From positions 5,954,501-6,018,500 of the forward strand of contig OZ023269.1 of assembly GCA_964006375.1 (NCBI GenBank): a DNA stretch of 64,000 nt, written 5' to 3'. Shown in pieces: positions 12,341 through 27,519 of the stretch. The DNA is from Tillus elongatus (Eukaryota; Arthropoda; Insecta; Coleoptera; Cleridae). The notes beneath the pieces are model-generated. The model did not search any database and was not told the DNA's origin. It saw only the letters and a program-made list of their open reading frames with translations. Positions within the stretch are counted from its first letter, which is position 1. Each line of letters begins with the position of its first letter. The position numbers and the translations under genes were made by a program.

Positions 12341-12583
12341 CCGACCAAGGGATTACAGATATCAAAAAATTTATGTGTTAAATCTCTTAAAATTATCGTT
12401 TTTTGTAAGGTAACAATATTTATAATGTTTTGTTAAGAATGTCTGTACACAACGCTAACTTTTCATGTTTCTTCACCCGATCTTGAAAACGAATAATGTT
12501 CTGCAGATAACTTCTTAATGTTTTCATATTCCCCTCTGAGGTGGTGAAACGAGCTTACTGTTAGGGTATGGAATTGAAACCAG

Positions 12584-12745
12584 TAGTGTGTGTGTGTGTG
12601 TGTGTGTGTGTTTGCGTATGTAAACATATAAAAGTTGAAAAGGTCACCGGATATGTGCTCTAGGGGGCCTAAGTCTCGCTTGCCTCTAGACATTTTTTCA
12701 AAATTAAGACTCGTGATCTCTAAAATAGCGAATTTCTAGAATACG
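12584..12745 (-). mobile_element. HINE-like element, 5' half only
   Basis: On the minus strand it reads a worn terminus (AAATTCGCTATTTTA), then the conserved left block (CTAGAGCACATATCCGGTGAC, then TTTTATATGTTTACA), then a (CA)n/(TG)n tract at 12586-12611. The right block is absent. About 240 unassigned bases lie before it and 190 after it. Confidence 0.55.
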
Positions 12746-12932
12746 AGAATGTGCAGGGTATTCCATTCGAAATAATAAATTTGGTAGGTGCCAAGGAATG
12801 TATGAATGAAAATAATTTCATTTTGTGCGCTAAATATGACAAAGGACAAATCAATCTGGCGTTTTAATATTGTCAATACCCCTATTGATAGGGTTCCATA
12901 TCTATGGATGCAATATATTTATCGTAGAAACT

Positions 12933-13553
<621 letters not shown>

Positions 13554-13913
13554 ATGTTGTACATGCTAGTTTGTTATTCTGCAGATGATGTTTTCAATTT
13601 GTTTTCAATATATGGTGAATGTAACAGAATAGTTGAGACAACAGTTCGAATATTTAACAACAGATTCCTTTATTTGGCTCCAATGAATAGAACAAAATTC
13701 AGCAGAATTAAAAGTAAGTCGTCAAGTCATGGAATAATACTGATACGACGCGTTGTTAAACGTTTCAAAATTGAAGACAATGAAATGAATGAAATTATAG
13801 TTCTTGCATATTTTGAAGCATGTCTACAAAGTTCGTTAAGAAGTACGTCTCAAGATTTGGGTTTATCTATCTGGGCAATACACAGAATATTGAGAAAGCA
13901 CAATATGCATAAT

Positions 13914-13916
<3 letters not shown>
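13554..13916 (+). CDS. HTH (DUF4817-like) protein inside a HINE composite, copy A
   Basis: This uninterrupted 120-codon frame resembles the N-terminal DNA-binding region of DUF4817/DD41D-type transposases. It has FNLFSIYGECNR, then FNNRFLYLAPMNRTKFSRIK, a second helix block VLAYFEACLQSS, and SIWAIHRILRKHNMH, which stands where transposases have the recognition helix and RILxxHxFHPY. No DDE catalytic domain follows. The stop TAG (13914-13916) is also the first three bases of the next HINE terminus. A second copy with the same C-terminal 100 residues and the same stop lies at 61.09-61.45 kb. It could be a captured DNA-binding domain or merely a truncated transposase frozen in a repeat. The true start is unclear; expression is unknown. 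Confidence 0.5.
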
Positions 13917-14730
<814 letters not shown>

Positions 14731-15170
14731 TTTTTTTCGCTAGAAATTTCAGCAAAGCTTCACTTCCGGTTAATTTAAAAGGAATCCAATATATGCGCAA
14801 CAGTTTCAGTAGGTGAAATTAAAGCTGAATTGGTTGAAACGTAATTTAAAATTAGTTAGAGAACCATAATGAATGCATATTGTAGTGCATGAATTTTCTA
14901 TGAAAAACTCGAACCGAGTTTCTCTGATTGGCAAATGACTAATTAACAAAATGTCCGTTTATACATGTGTACTGTTATAAACAAATTAGAGGAGAATACA
15001 CCTGCAGTTCAATTATTCAGTAGACGGTGTGTTTGTATGCTATTAAAAATTAATTAAAGCTGATTGTCATCAGAGATTTTGCTCCTACCCTTTTATTTAC
15101 TACGTACTGCACATCAAATTCCTCTATTTACTGAGCTGGCTACAATATCCACGTGCAGCTTCTATTAGCG
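14731..15170. other. Unassigned AT-rich stretch
   Basis: No motif recognised. Confidence 0.4.
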
Positions 15171-15409
15171 CACGTACGGGTGTTTGATTTTAGGTAATTT
15201 TAATCAAAAAATTACTTTGTCAAACTCACGATTATAAAGTAATACAGCCTGGTCCAAAAGCAATATAAATTCTTGGCATCAAAATACTAATATTTTGCTG
15301 AACTTACCCCAGTTTTAAATTCAAAATTTAAACAAATATATAGTACTGAAATTAAAATTGGATTGATATCTAAAAAAGTATTTGACGTAATGTCTTGAGA
15401 ATTGGTACA
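15171..15409. repeat. Direct repeat A, copy 1 (239 bp)
   Basis: It runs from CACGTACGGGTGTTTG to GAATTGGTACA and is repeated almost unchanged at 15857-16095 with identical length. Confidence 0.85.
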
Positions 15410-15856
15410 ATGTAATGATTAAAATGATTTGTACAAAGTTTCGTTAACAAAAATTCAAAAGCTACATGGGAGAGTAACAATATTATTCATACAAGTAATT
15501 AAAATTTCTTTCACATAACCTCAAACTTTTCTCATATAATTTTTATTGTTAAAGAAGGACATTTTATTAGTTTATTTGGATAATGAATTTGTCTTCCATA
15601 TTAACAAGTGTTTTTAAAACAACCAAACCAGAATCACTTCAAAGATTAAACAAGAGACGCACTTCTCAGTCAGTTCTGAGCTGTCACATCAAAACTATAA
15701 TGTTCCTACAGCATGTAATACTGTTTGTTTAATACGTCAAAGCTGATACCACATTATAACATAAATAACATTTTAAATTCTCCAGGTACAACAATATAAT
15801 TCTGGGTATACATAACTAAACTACCTCACGAATGCTCACAGTCTGTTCTAATTGCA
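15410..15856. repeat. Repeat B, copy 1 (about 447 bp)
   Basis: This segment lies between the two A repeats. It is repeated nearly unchanged at 18731-19179 without A flanks. No coding frame. Confidence 0.85.
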
Positions 15857-16095
15857 CACGTACGGGTGTTTGATTTTAGGTAATTTTAATCAAAAAATTA
15901 CTTTGTCAAACTCACGATTATAAAGTAATACAGCCTGCTCCAAAAGCAATATAAATTCTTGGCATCAAAATACTAATATTTTGGTGAACTTACCCCAGTT
16001 TTAAATTCAAAATTTAAACAAATATATAGTACTGAAATTAAAATTGGATTGATATCTATAAAAGTATTTGACGTAATGTCTTGAGAATTGGTACA
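15857..16095. repeat. Direct repeat A, copy 2 (239 bp)
   Basis: Differs from copy 1 at only a few bases, such as TGGTCC versus TGCTCC and TTTTGCTG versus TTTTGGTG. It ends at GGTACA, after which the flanks differ. Confidence 0.85.
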
Positions 16096-16594
16096 CGTGA
16101 GCTTTTTAAAATGATAAAAGAATTATTAATTTCAAATTTGTCTCTAGTAGTCTGAGGGCGCTGCTAGCCGTACTCTTCAAGTTGTAAAAGTACTTACACA
16201 TTTTAATTGGCACCATTACGAAGCTTTTGATCAAAAAATAGTGTTTTTTGTATTTTTTCAACACAAAAGGTATATTTGTTGAATGGCGCTAAAATATACT
16301 GTTCTTGGAATAATTTTGATTTTAAAAGTAGCTGTGGTAATGTAATATGTACAATAGGGTGGGCCGAAATTTTTTTTTAATTTCATTTCTTTAAGGGGTA
16401 GGGGAAAAACTTGTCTTAGGTGTATCAGATAATGCTTACAAAAAAAACAAAATTTTTAAACACAATTTAGCCACGCCGCTGGGGGGTGAAGAAGGTGTTT
16501 TGTTATTTCTATTTTATTTAAGCCGGAGTAGATAAAAATAACAACTTTATTATCTTCTTACTGCGCAAATAAAAACTAAACGTTGTTATATTTT
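16096..16594. other. Unassigned stretch
   Basis: No coding motif. GGGTGGGCCGAAA at about 16360 looks like a transposon terminus but has no visible partner. Confidence 0.35.
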
Positions 16595-17460
<866 letters not shown>

Positions 17461-17720
17461 GGTATATAATTTTTGTAGAATTTTCGTAAAAAATCAATAA
17501 AGCTCAATATATCTGTTATTATACAAGATATGAAAAAAATTTGTATATATTACTTATAGGGTGTCTTGAGCTACATCTTAAAAAATTATTTCTACAATCA
17601 CAAGGTGGCCCATAAGTCGTTGGTGATACAAATTTTCTTTTTTTAATCAAACACGCCTTATGTTATTGCATTTTTGCATTTTCCATCGAAATATAATGCA
17701 TGTTTGTAGGAAGAAAAATT

Positions 17721-18027
17721 CTGGACGCAGTAAGTGCGTTATGGTAGCAAATTTTGATCAAATGCTTCATATTTGAATAGCTCAATTTGCTATTAACCTA
17801 TAAGAACGAGTTTTTTCGGGAACACTTTAAGTTTACTTTCGGAAATTTTTGTACATTGTCAAACAATAAAGTTATTTTGATGAAACGTGGCACATTGTTT
17901 TTACTATATAGGTTATATTGGTAACCAAATTTGATGCCTGCTTTCTTAAAAAACACACATTATTGCTATTAAAAAATATTTTAATGAAAATTCACTACCA
18001 TAACGCACTTGCTGCGTCCAGAGTTTT
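17721..18027. mobile_element. HINE fragment with 3'-type hairpins at both ends
   Basis: The left edge is a minus-strand 3' end (GGACGCAGTAAGTGCGTTATGG, hairpin 17725-17739). The right edge is a plus-strand 3' end (CACTACCATAACGCACTTGC, hairpin 18003-18017). It is a fused inverted pair of 3' parts. Its right end is joined directly by the next HINE. Confidence 0.6.
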
Positions 18028-18595
<568 letters not shown>

Positions 18596-18730
18596 TCTTC
18601 TGAAGCCAGATAGTTTGGATCCGCAGTAGAATCGTATGTTTAATGGAAGGAGTCACGTACTGTATCACTATCCACATAATGCATTGCACTGAATAAAGAA
18701 GGCATTTTGTTTTATCAAATACCCTTTACA

Positions 18731-19179
18731 ATGTAATGATTAAAATGATTTGTACAAAGTTTCGTTAACAAAAATTCAAAAGCTACATGGGAGAGTAACA
18801 ATATTATTCATACAAGTAATTAAAATTTCTTTCACATAACCTCAAACTTTTCTCATATAATTTTTATTGTTAAAGAAGGACATTTTATTAGTTTATTTGG
18901 ATAATGAATTTGTCTTCCATATTAACAAGTGTTTTTAAAACAACCAAACCAGAATCACTTCAAAGATTAAACAAGAGACGCACTTCTCAGTCAGTTCTGA
19001 GCTGTCACATCAAAACTATAATGTTCCTACAACATGTAATACTGTTTGTTTAATACGTCAAAGCTGGTACCACATTATAACATAAATAACATTTTAAATT
19101 CTCCAGGTACAACAATATAATTCTGGGTATACATAACTAAACTACCTCACGATTGCTCACAGTCTGTTCTAATTGCACA
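18731..19179. repeat. Repeat B, copy 2
   Basis: Nearly identical to 15410-15856 (for example GCATGTAAT versus ACATGTAAT, GCTGATAC versus GCTGGTAC). It ends at TTGCACA, where the flanks diverge. About 135 unassigned bases precede it and 200 follow. Confidence 0.85.
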
Positions 19180-19393
19180 ATATGCCGCTGAGTGACCTAA
19201 TTCTGAATTAATCGCGCTTACCGCCACAAATCCTAATAGAACATTATAATACTCGACCGACAAATTGTTTAAGACTAATCAACCAGAAGATACCGGACTA
19301 TAACAAGATTCTCTGGGAGATAATCTAACTGGAGAACAAAATTTAATTTTAAACCAATAAAATTCGTACTTTGTAAATATCAACAATAGTTTA

Positions 19394-19752
19394 GTGTGTG
19401 TGTGTGTTTTTTCTTTTCTTTAACGTCGGCCTATTTCCGCGATTATGGCCAATCACCGACGCCAGGGAGCAGTTTCACCTCACTATCCTGGAAATTTTGC
19501 CAAACCCCTGCCTTTCTGTAAGGAGGGTAGGGATCTTTAACGTGGCCCAACATCGCATGGACCGACGGCTTTACGCCCCCTCCGAAGGGTAGAACGTACA
19601 GGCATTCAACTTGCTCAGATACAATGCCAGAACCTCGGTTGATGTTGAAGTTACAGTTTGTACTGAAAAAGTGAAAGGAGTACCCTAGGATCGAACCCAG
19701 TACCCTTCGGTTCAGAGGCACACGTTCTTACCCCTGAAACACCGAGGTTTCT
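19394..19752 (-). mobile_element. tRNA-derived SINE, copy 1
   Basis: The minus strand starts with a tRNA-like head: CCTCGGTGTTTCAGGGGTAAG in the A-box position and GGGTTCGATCC as B box. The body includes CACGTTAAAGATCCC and GGCGTCGGTGATTGGCC. The tail is (AC)n-rich. It is flanked by a perfect 12-bp target duplication, AACAATAGTTTA (19382-19393 and 19753-19764). The 92-codon frame inside it is not a gene. Confidence 0.85.
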
Positions 19753-19764
19753 AACAATAGTTTA

Positions 19765-20264
19765 AATTTGACATATTGAGCAACCGTCATAAAAAATATT
19801 TTATGTTCCATGTTCACTTTTAATTGCAAATATAAATATAAACTCAGTTTCATGCTGCTTACAAAACCACAATAGTAGCGTCTTCGGACAAATAGAAAAC
19901 AAAAATTCAATTTTTTTATAAGGTTTAGCCTTTTTGCAATCTTTTTGAATCAGATGTAATAAAAATGTAATGAAACATCTTACTTTGAATATTTCGTTAT
20001 GTTATATTCTAACAGTACAGAATTATATTAATAAATTGTTTAAAAACCTTGACATGTAAATATCTGAGAGGCACATTTTACTACTTGGTCCCTTTTGTTT
20101 GGAATGCCAGGTAATACCTGTAGATTATATTACTTAGTAAGGCCAAGTTAAATTATCTTAACTAAGTGATGACAGCTTCGATATGGTTAAAATGGTTTTT
20201 ACTGTTTGGTATAAACTGTCTATAGTACAGCAGAGTGCTGGTTCTTTTCATTCCTTATCTTTTA
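19765..20264. other. Unassigned AT-rich stretch
   Basis: No motif recognised. Confidence 0.4.
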
Positions 20265-20266
20265 TA

Positions 20267-21187
20267 CAGGTTGATGCATTGAAAACGAAACAGACCGATT
20301 TGCGTCCAAAGAATTTTTTTTAAGAAGCGCTGAAACACGTCAATGTTGATATTAAGAGGGAAATGTTTTGAGATAAAAACCCAACTTTGTCACATCAACC
20401 CCTTAAGGGTGATGATAACAACCCTTATATTTTAAATAGGGAACATGGGTCGAGTGTTACATCATTTGAAAGCTCTTTCTTTTCTGAATTCAGCACACTA
20501 TTTTTTTGGAAGTTTTATCAACTTGTTTAAAGATTATTCACAGTTGAAGATGCAAAAACGCATTTCACTCATTCCGATAAGAAATGTGCGGATTGTCAAT
20601 GATTTGTTGGTTTCTAAACTAAAAATTGACTATCAAAACATTTCTTATCGGAATGAGAGAAATGCGGTTTATTATTCCAGTTTATCGGTCGGTTTGATAC
20701 TTGATAGTACTACCGAAAATTAATTTCACAATGGTGTATTCTGTAGAAGATAGAGTTGAAATAATTACTCTTTTTTTTCAAGAACGATGATTGTGCCAAC
20801 CGTACCGCAAATTTGTTTAATGAACGACATCCGAACAGACATGTTAACAGAAAATACATTTTGGAGTTATTTGCAAAGTTTCGACAAAGTGGTTCAGTAG
20901 CCAACAAAAAACGGGATCCTGAACGTGATTTTCCGGTTAGAAATGAGACTACTGAGATTGAAGTTTTAGGACAAATTGCCGCAGACCCAACTTTGAGCAC
21001 GAGAAAATTGGCCACTGTTTCAAACATCAAAAGAGGAATTATTCAGCGAATATTGAAGCATCATAAATTTCAATGAAGATGATTTTGATCGGCGGCTGGA
21101 GTTATGACTGCACGAATAGCTGATAACGGGAACTTTCTGTCCAATATCTGTTTTTGAGACGAGTGAACGTTTTTATTAAACTCTACA
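20267..21187 (+). pseudogene. DD41D-type (IS630-Tc1-mariner) transposon, 5' half
   Basis: It begins at a TA (20265-20266) with CAGGTTGATGCATTG, the same long terminal repeat as the complete element at 37.5 kb. A transposase start lies at 20731 (MVYSVEDRVEIITL). After one frameshift the frame runs from 20813 as LFNERHPNRHVNRKYILELF, then FRQSGSVANKKRDPERDFPV, and SNIKRGIIQRILKHHKFQ, the DUF4817-like HTH region. It then breaks. The catalytic half and right terminal repeat are missing: at about 21188, just past CTCTACAGTC, the sequence switches into a palindrome with a different transposase. Confidence 0.75.
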
Positions 21188-21199
21188 GTCAATGGTGTA

Positions 21200-22256
21200 A
21201 AGCGAGGCTAGTATATTTAATGAAAACCATACACACAAAAATGTAAGTGATGTTCATATTTCGAGAATATTGCGGAAATTTCGAAAAACTGGTTTTGTTT
21301 GCAATAAGAAGCACGAGCGAACGCGGAGTGTAAGGGACGAAGCAATGTAAGTGGGTGTAATATGACAACTTGTGCAACATAAAAATTAGAGCATTCGTCA
21401 AATATCTGCAGCAACAAGTACAGTTCGATCAAGTATTCAGAAAAATTTGCATACCTACAGATACCATCTCTATAAAATGGAGCTGCTACATAAGTTGAAT
21501 GAAGATAATAATCGCAGGAGCTCCAATTTTGTAAAGACATGAGTGGAAAAAATATAAATTATTCGGAGCCACTCTATAACATTTGTTTTTCCGGCGAACG
21601 CACGTTTTCATTAACTAAAACTGTCAACAGCGATAACTGCCGCTATCGGAGTGACACAAATTTAGACTTGTACGGGGAATCCCATACCCAAATTCCTGGA
21701 AAATTGGGCCCGTATAATAGAAAATCGAATTGTTTGTCCATTTAAATTCTGGTAATTTGACTTAAGAGACGTATCCCAGTTTGCTAGAGAATAGATTAGA
21801 TTACATTTTTAGAAAGACAGCACCCCTCCTAATTATGTAGCTATGGTTCGGATATTTTTGAATAAATGTTATTCAGGCAGGTTCTTATTTGATTTTAGCA
21901 TAACAGCTAATGCTATGTTAAAGATTCGCGAAGCATATTCCTAGAGTAGAGCTAGTTTATAATTCGGGTTTGTGTATTTTTTTGTCTCAGGTCAATGAAT
22001 AGGGAGAAGAGGTCCTACTGAGCCGCTAGCTAGATCTCCAGACTTGAATCTCCTAGACATTTTTCTATGGGGATATTTAAAAAACAAAGTTTTGCAAACT
22101 CAACCAAGCTCATCAGGAACTGTGGGGAGAATCACTAATGAATGTGACAGAATAACCCCGGAGATGTTAAAAGATGTCAAAATAAGGTCTCATCATAGAT
22201 TGTATTAGCGTATGGAAGCCAATGGTGGTCATTTTGAGCAATTATTAAATTAATAA
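21200..22256 (+). pseudogene. DD41D-type transposase, palindrome left arm (decayed)
   Basis: The reading across frames gives a DUF4817-like start. Near 22030 it has LARSPDLNLLDIFLWGYLKN, the third-Asp box of this transposase type, then RITPEMLKDVKIR and ANGGHFEQLLN followed by a stop at about 22250. Many stops and an internal gap remove the first two catalytic boxes as readable motifs. It differs in sequence from the family at 20.3 and 37.5 kb but shares its general plan. Confidence 0.65.
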
Positions 22257-24044
22257 TACACTTGCTGATTTCTTTCTTTCTTAACACTCAAATCTATTAT
22301 TTTTTTCATAGTAAGTAACAACTGGAATTCAATATAAGTGGACCAATTCTAAAAATTTTAAATTTTGAAAGCAACTTACTAGACATACCTTCTATACCCA
22401 AAGAAAGGATGTGAAATTCGCCACCGCTAGGGGTTTGAATTCTACAAGCTCTGTAGGGGTTGAAAAAAGTGTTCCCCTCTCATGCAAAATCGACATGTTT
22501 TTGGAATTTTTCTAAATTCTCGGCAGTTCTCCGGAAGACCCTGGTGCGGCTTTTAAGAATAGACACCCTGTATGTATAACCTATTGATCTGATCAAGTCA
22601 ACCTACTTAAAATATAAAATAACATTAATAAAGAATGTGGCAAAAATCCGGAGCCATCTAAACTCGAGGGAAAAAACACACCTGCTGCATCCAAGTTTTG
22701 TTTCAACCATACATCTCACAGTGTCATTATGTGGGGACATGCTGTAATTAATGAAGTAGTTAGCGTATCCATCGGAAACTGTATATAAGTACAAGTTGTT
22801 ATAATTTTTTTTAACTTATGTATAAAAAAATATTTTCAGCTCTATGCAAAAAAACTTAGCGGAAGTGTTAAATTAATTGCATTAACATTATCCTCTGAGC
22901 TGTATTATGCATTCGAACGTAATTTCAATTTTAAGCAAAACTCAGTTACTAAAACAATAGTAATTGAACAGATTTCTGCGAAACTTGAGTGAACAGGTTA
23001 GTTAATTAGCAATTGTATGCATAATTGTTTTTTAGTCATATCGTTCGTATACACCTATAAATGCAAACTGCGATAATTATTAATTAGTATTGCTTGCGTT
23101 TTCGTGAATTTTCTTTAAAAAAAATCACCAAAAGACAAGCAAAACATTACTAGATAATAATTATCGCAGTTTGCATTTATAGGTGTATACGAACGACATG
23201 ACTAAAAAACAATTATGCATACAATTGCTAATTAACTAACCTGTTCACTCAAGTTTCGCAGAAATCTGTTCAATTACTGTTGTTTTAGTAACTGCGTTTT
23301 GCTTAAAATAGAAATTACGTTTGAATGCATAATATAGCTCGGAGTATAATGTAAATGCAATTAATTTAACACTTTCGCTTAAGTTTTTTTTTTTCATAGA
23401 GCTGAAAATATAATTTTTCATACATAAGTTAAAAAAAATTATAACAACTTGTACCTATATACAGTTTCCGATGGATACGCTAACTACTTCATTAATTACA
23501 GCATGTCCTGAGATAAGGACACTGTGAGATGTATGGTTGAAACAAAACTTGGATGCAGCTAGTGCGTCTTTTTCCTCGAGTTTAAATGGCTCCAGATATT
23601 TGCCACGCCCTTTATTAGTGTTATTTTATATTTTAAGTAGGTTGACTTGTTCAGACTATTTCTATTGTTAAAAGTCGCACCAGGGTCTTCCGGAGAACTG
23701 TTGAGAATTTAGAAAAATTCCAAAATCATGTCGATTTTGCTTTCGAGGGTAACACTTTTTTCAACCCCTACAGAACTTGTAGAATTCAAACCCCTAGCGA
23801 TGGAGACTTTCACATCCTTTCTTTGGCTATAGAAGGTAGGTCTAGTAGCACTTTTTGGAGAGCTCTTATGCTTCTCTATTGAAATCTGCAATTTTAAAAT
23901 CTACCGATTAGTTTGAGATAATTGCTTTCAAAATTTAAAATTTTTAGGATTGGTGGCTCCACTAATATTGAATTCCAGTTGTTACTTACTATGAAAAAAA
24001 AAGATATTTGGGTGTTAAGAAAGAAAGAAATCAGCAAGTGTATT

Positions 24045-25130
24045 CTTAATTTAATAATTGCTCAAAATGACTCCATTGGCTTCCATACCATAATACAATC
24101 TATGATCAGATCTTATTCTGACATCTTTAAACATCTCCGGGGTTATTTTGTCACATTCAGTAGTAATTCTCCCCATAGTTCCTGCTGATCTTGGTTGAGT
24201 TTGCAAGACTTTGTTTTTTAAATATCACCATAGAAAAATGTGTAGGAGATTCAAGTTTGGAGATCTAGCTAGCAGCTCAATAGAACGTCTTCTCCCTATC
24301 TATTAACCTGAGACAAAAAATTAGACAAACCCGAATTACAACTAGCTCTACTCTAGCAATATGCTTCGTAAATTTTTAAAACTGCTTTAGCCGTTATGCT
24401 AAAATCAAGTAAGAACCTACCTGGGAAACGTTTATCCAAAAATGTCCTAACCATAGCTATATAATGACGAGGGGTACCATCTTTCTAAAAATGTAAGTGA
24501 TTGATGAGGAGCATTTTTAAATATTTTGGTTGTCAAAACATCTAATCTATTCTCCAGCAAACTGAGACGCATCTCTTCAGTCAAATTACCAGAAATTAAA
24601 TGAACAAACAATTAGATTTTCTATTATCCCTACCAAATTTTTCAGGAGTTTGGGTATGGGATTCCCTGTACAAGTCAGGAATTGTGTCACTCCGATAGCG
24701 ACAGTTGTGGCTGTTGATAGTTTTAATGAATGAAAACGTGCATCCGCCAGCAAAACAAATGTTATAGAGCAGCTTCGGATAATTTATAATTTTTCCAATA
24801 ATGTCTTTACAAAATTGGAACTCCTGCCATTATTATCTTCATTTAACTTATATAGCAGCTCTATTTCATAGAGATGGTATTTGTAGGTATGCAAATTTTT
24901 GTGAATACTTGATCGAACTGTACTTGTTGCTGGAGATAATTGACGAATGCTCTAATTTTTATTTTGCACAAGTTGTCCTATTACACCCACTTACGTTGCT
25001 TCGTCCCTTAGATTTTGCGTTCGCTCGTGCTTCTTATTGCGAACGAAACCAGTTTTACCAAATTTTCGCAATATTCTCGAAACATGAACATAACTTACAT
25101 TTTTGTGTGGATGGTTTTCATTAAATATAC
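24045..25130 (-). pseudogene. DD41D-type transposase, palindrome right arm (decayed)
   Basis: This is the mirror copy of 21.2-22.26 kb. The minus strand carries the same end (a region corresponding to FEQLLN near 24050) and the same N-terminal region near 25080. It is independently damaged: substitutions differ between the arms, so the two are not an exact duplicate. The 107-codon plus-strand frame at 24.8 kb is antisense to it. Confidence 0.6.
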
Positions 25131-25290
25131 TAGCCTCGCTCTACTACACCGTTGACTTCGGTAACAAAATTACATTGCGCTCTGGAATAGTGTACATGAT
25201 TTTGGTATTAAACTTATTTCGAATAAACAAAACTTAAAAACAAATTCTGCAAAAAATTTATTGAAGCAATCCACATGGAGTTTAAAGTAA

Positions 25291-25488
25291 AACATGACAT
25301 CACCATTTAAGTGGTAAGCATGTCTATGGAAAAACAGCAAAAAATATGGTTGTCATTTAAAAAACTTATGATGACGTCACCATTCAGAAAACATGACATC
25401 ATCATTTAAGTGGTAAGTAAGTCTATAAAAAACAGCAAACAATATGGTTGTCATTAAAAAAACTTATGATAACGTCACCATTCAGAAA
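25291..25488. repeat. 99-bp tandem duplication
   Basis: Two adjacent copies start with AACATGACATCA and end with AACGTCACCATTCAG or GACGTCACCATTCAG. They are followed by GGTGACGTCACAAATG, which contains the palindrome TGACGTCA (CRE-like). Confidence 0.85.
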
Positions 25489-26177
25489 TAGGTGACGTCA
25501 CAAATGTAATTTTTACGTCATATGTTTGTAATTGAAAGGATAAAATTGACCTGTCCGACCGTTTTTCTTGAAAAAATTAAATAACGCATTTATGAATTAT
25601 GTTACAAATTTTAGCATCACGCTGTATTCACAAACATACTCATAAAAATGGTATTTTAACAATTCGAACAAAAGCGCTTAAGTTTTCACACTCAAGGGAA
25701 GGCGTCAAGTTGATCAGCGTAAAGAGCGTTATTTTCCAAGTCTGCAGTGCGCATGTTCTCAAAAAAGACCTTTATCTCTCTATTTGTGACCTATCCCCAA
25801 AAAGTTGAGCTTCAGGATCGAGCTCCACTAGGAACTGTATTTGCATATTATCGCAATGAAAGGATGCAGACGGGTATTTTCAAGCAATAGTTTGAATGCT
25901 TTTTCCTCAAATTTAAATATGTTTTTTAGTCTAGGTACCTATATGTATTTTTAAGATGATTTATTTACTAAGTGAGCTATTCTATGTGGACAGAATAGCC
26001 ATTCTGTGCTGCACTGTATTCCAGATAGGCAGGTAAAGCTGCCATTTTGCAGGCTTGTGGTAAAACCCCCCTCCTCCCTACAAACAATTACCTAACAGAA
26101 ATAAAAAATAAAATGTTGTTTTAGATAATTGAAGTTGCTGCAAGTATAAGTTTTATAATTTTCATTATCAAGATTAT
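25489..26177. other. Unassigned stretch
   Basis: A 69-codon frame at 25599-25808 is not recognised. No other structure seen. Confidence 0.4.
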
Positions 26178-26690
<513 letters not shown>

Positions 26691-27519
26691 TTTGTGAGTT
26701 AAAAATACGGCTCGAAATGACCAACAGGCTCCTATATATGTGGCTTAGCCGTCATTTTCCTTCATTTCGTTAAAATATATAAAAAAAAAATTTAAACAAA
26801 AATATATGGTATAAATAGTTAAGACGGTAAAAAATTAATATACTAGAGTATATAACTGTTAGTCTATAAATATGTCATGGCGACAATGGCCAAGAGGTAA
26901 AGGAAGCAGGGTGGATTTAATAATGGACTCCTATAACACGTGTTCTAATCTCAGTATAGTGACTTCACTTTTTTTTAGTCTTATTATAAAACATAGTAGA
27001 GATAAATGATGTAAACCACCCTATATTGCCATCTATGAAAAAATTCATGGTTATTCCAGTTATTAATTTATTTTTCATGATAAATACTGGAAATATGAAT
27101 TTCGTATTATGTGAAAATGTTGCCCACATATAACATAAAATTGTTCAAATCCAATTTGTGTTGATACTAATTTTCATAATACAATTGTTGTAATTCCTTT
27201 ACCAACTATATTTAATACAGATAAAACATATTTTAATTACATTTATTTAACATAAATAATAATACCATGGCTTAATAGATACAGACGTATTAAAATAATT
27301 GGTAGCTACAGATGATTTTAATAATAGAAAATTAGTGACTAAAACTGCAAACATTCCTTTATACCTGCCGAATGATAATGACTAAACTGTAATTCTAAAC
27401 GGTTAATTAACGAAATTTTGTCTAAAATATCTGTCTATTGTACTTGTAATACTGGCATAATTTTTAAATAAAATTGAAAACCGGAGTATAAATACCAGAG
27501 AGTTTAATTACTATTTCAG
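26691..27519. other. Mostly unassigned; contains a tRNA-like segment
   Basis: Apart from the tRNA-like patch at 26878-26970, nothing was recognised. Confidence 0.4.
26878..26970 (+). other. tRNA-like (Ser-type) SINE head or tRNA relic
   Basis: GGCGACAATGGCCAAGAGGT resembles the 5' part and A box of a long-variable-arm tRNA, and GTTCTAATCTC resembles a B box. A run of T follows. The acceptor stem does not close, so it is not a functional tRNA gene. Confidence 0.3.

Larger units (their letters stand above)
21188..25154. repeat. Large palindrome with arms of about 1.9 and 2.0 kb
   Basis: The left arm (21188-23115) and right arm (23117-25154) are reverse complements with moderate divergence. 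Examples are GCGAGGCTAGTATATTTAAT at 21203 against its complement near 25115, and ACACCTATAAATGCAAACTG at 23051 against its complement near 23180. The centre is GTGAATTTTCTTTAAAAAAAATCAC, itself nearly palindromic and matching the HINE 5' hairpin. Each arm holds one decayed DD41D-type transposase and a HINE-3'-like remnant (GGATGCAGCTAGTGCGTC at 23561). Confidence 0.8.

Noticed and set aside
19443..19721. Matching 92- and 94-codon frames starting MPLN here and at 41441-41725
   Set aside because: Both lie inside copies of the same SINE. Similarity comes from the shared RNA gene-derived sequence, and the third copy has no such frame.
21188..25154. Palindromes as long-read library artefacts
   Set aside because: Artefact arms would be almost identical. 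Here, and at 45-50 kb, the arms carry many independent differences and one arm holds a later transposon.
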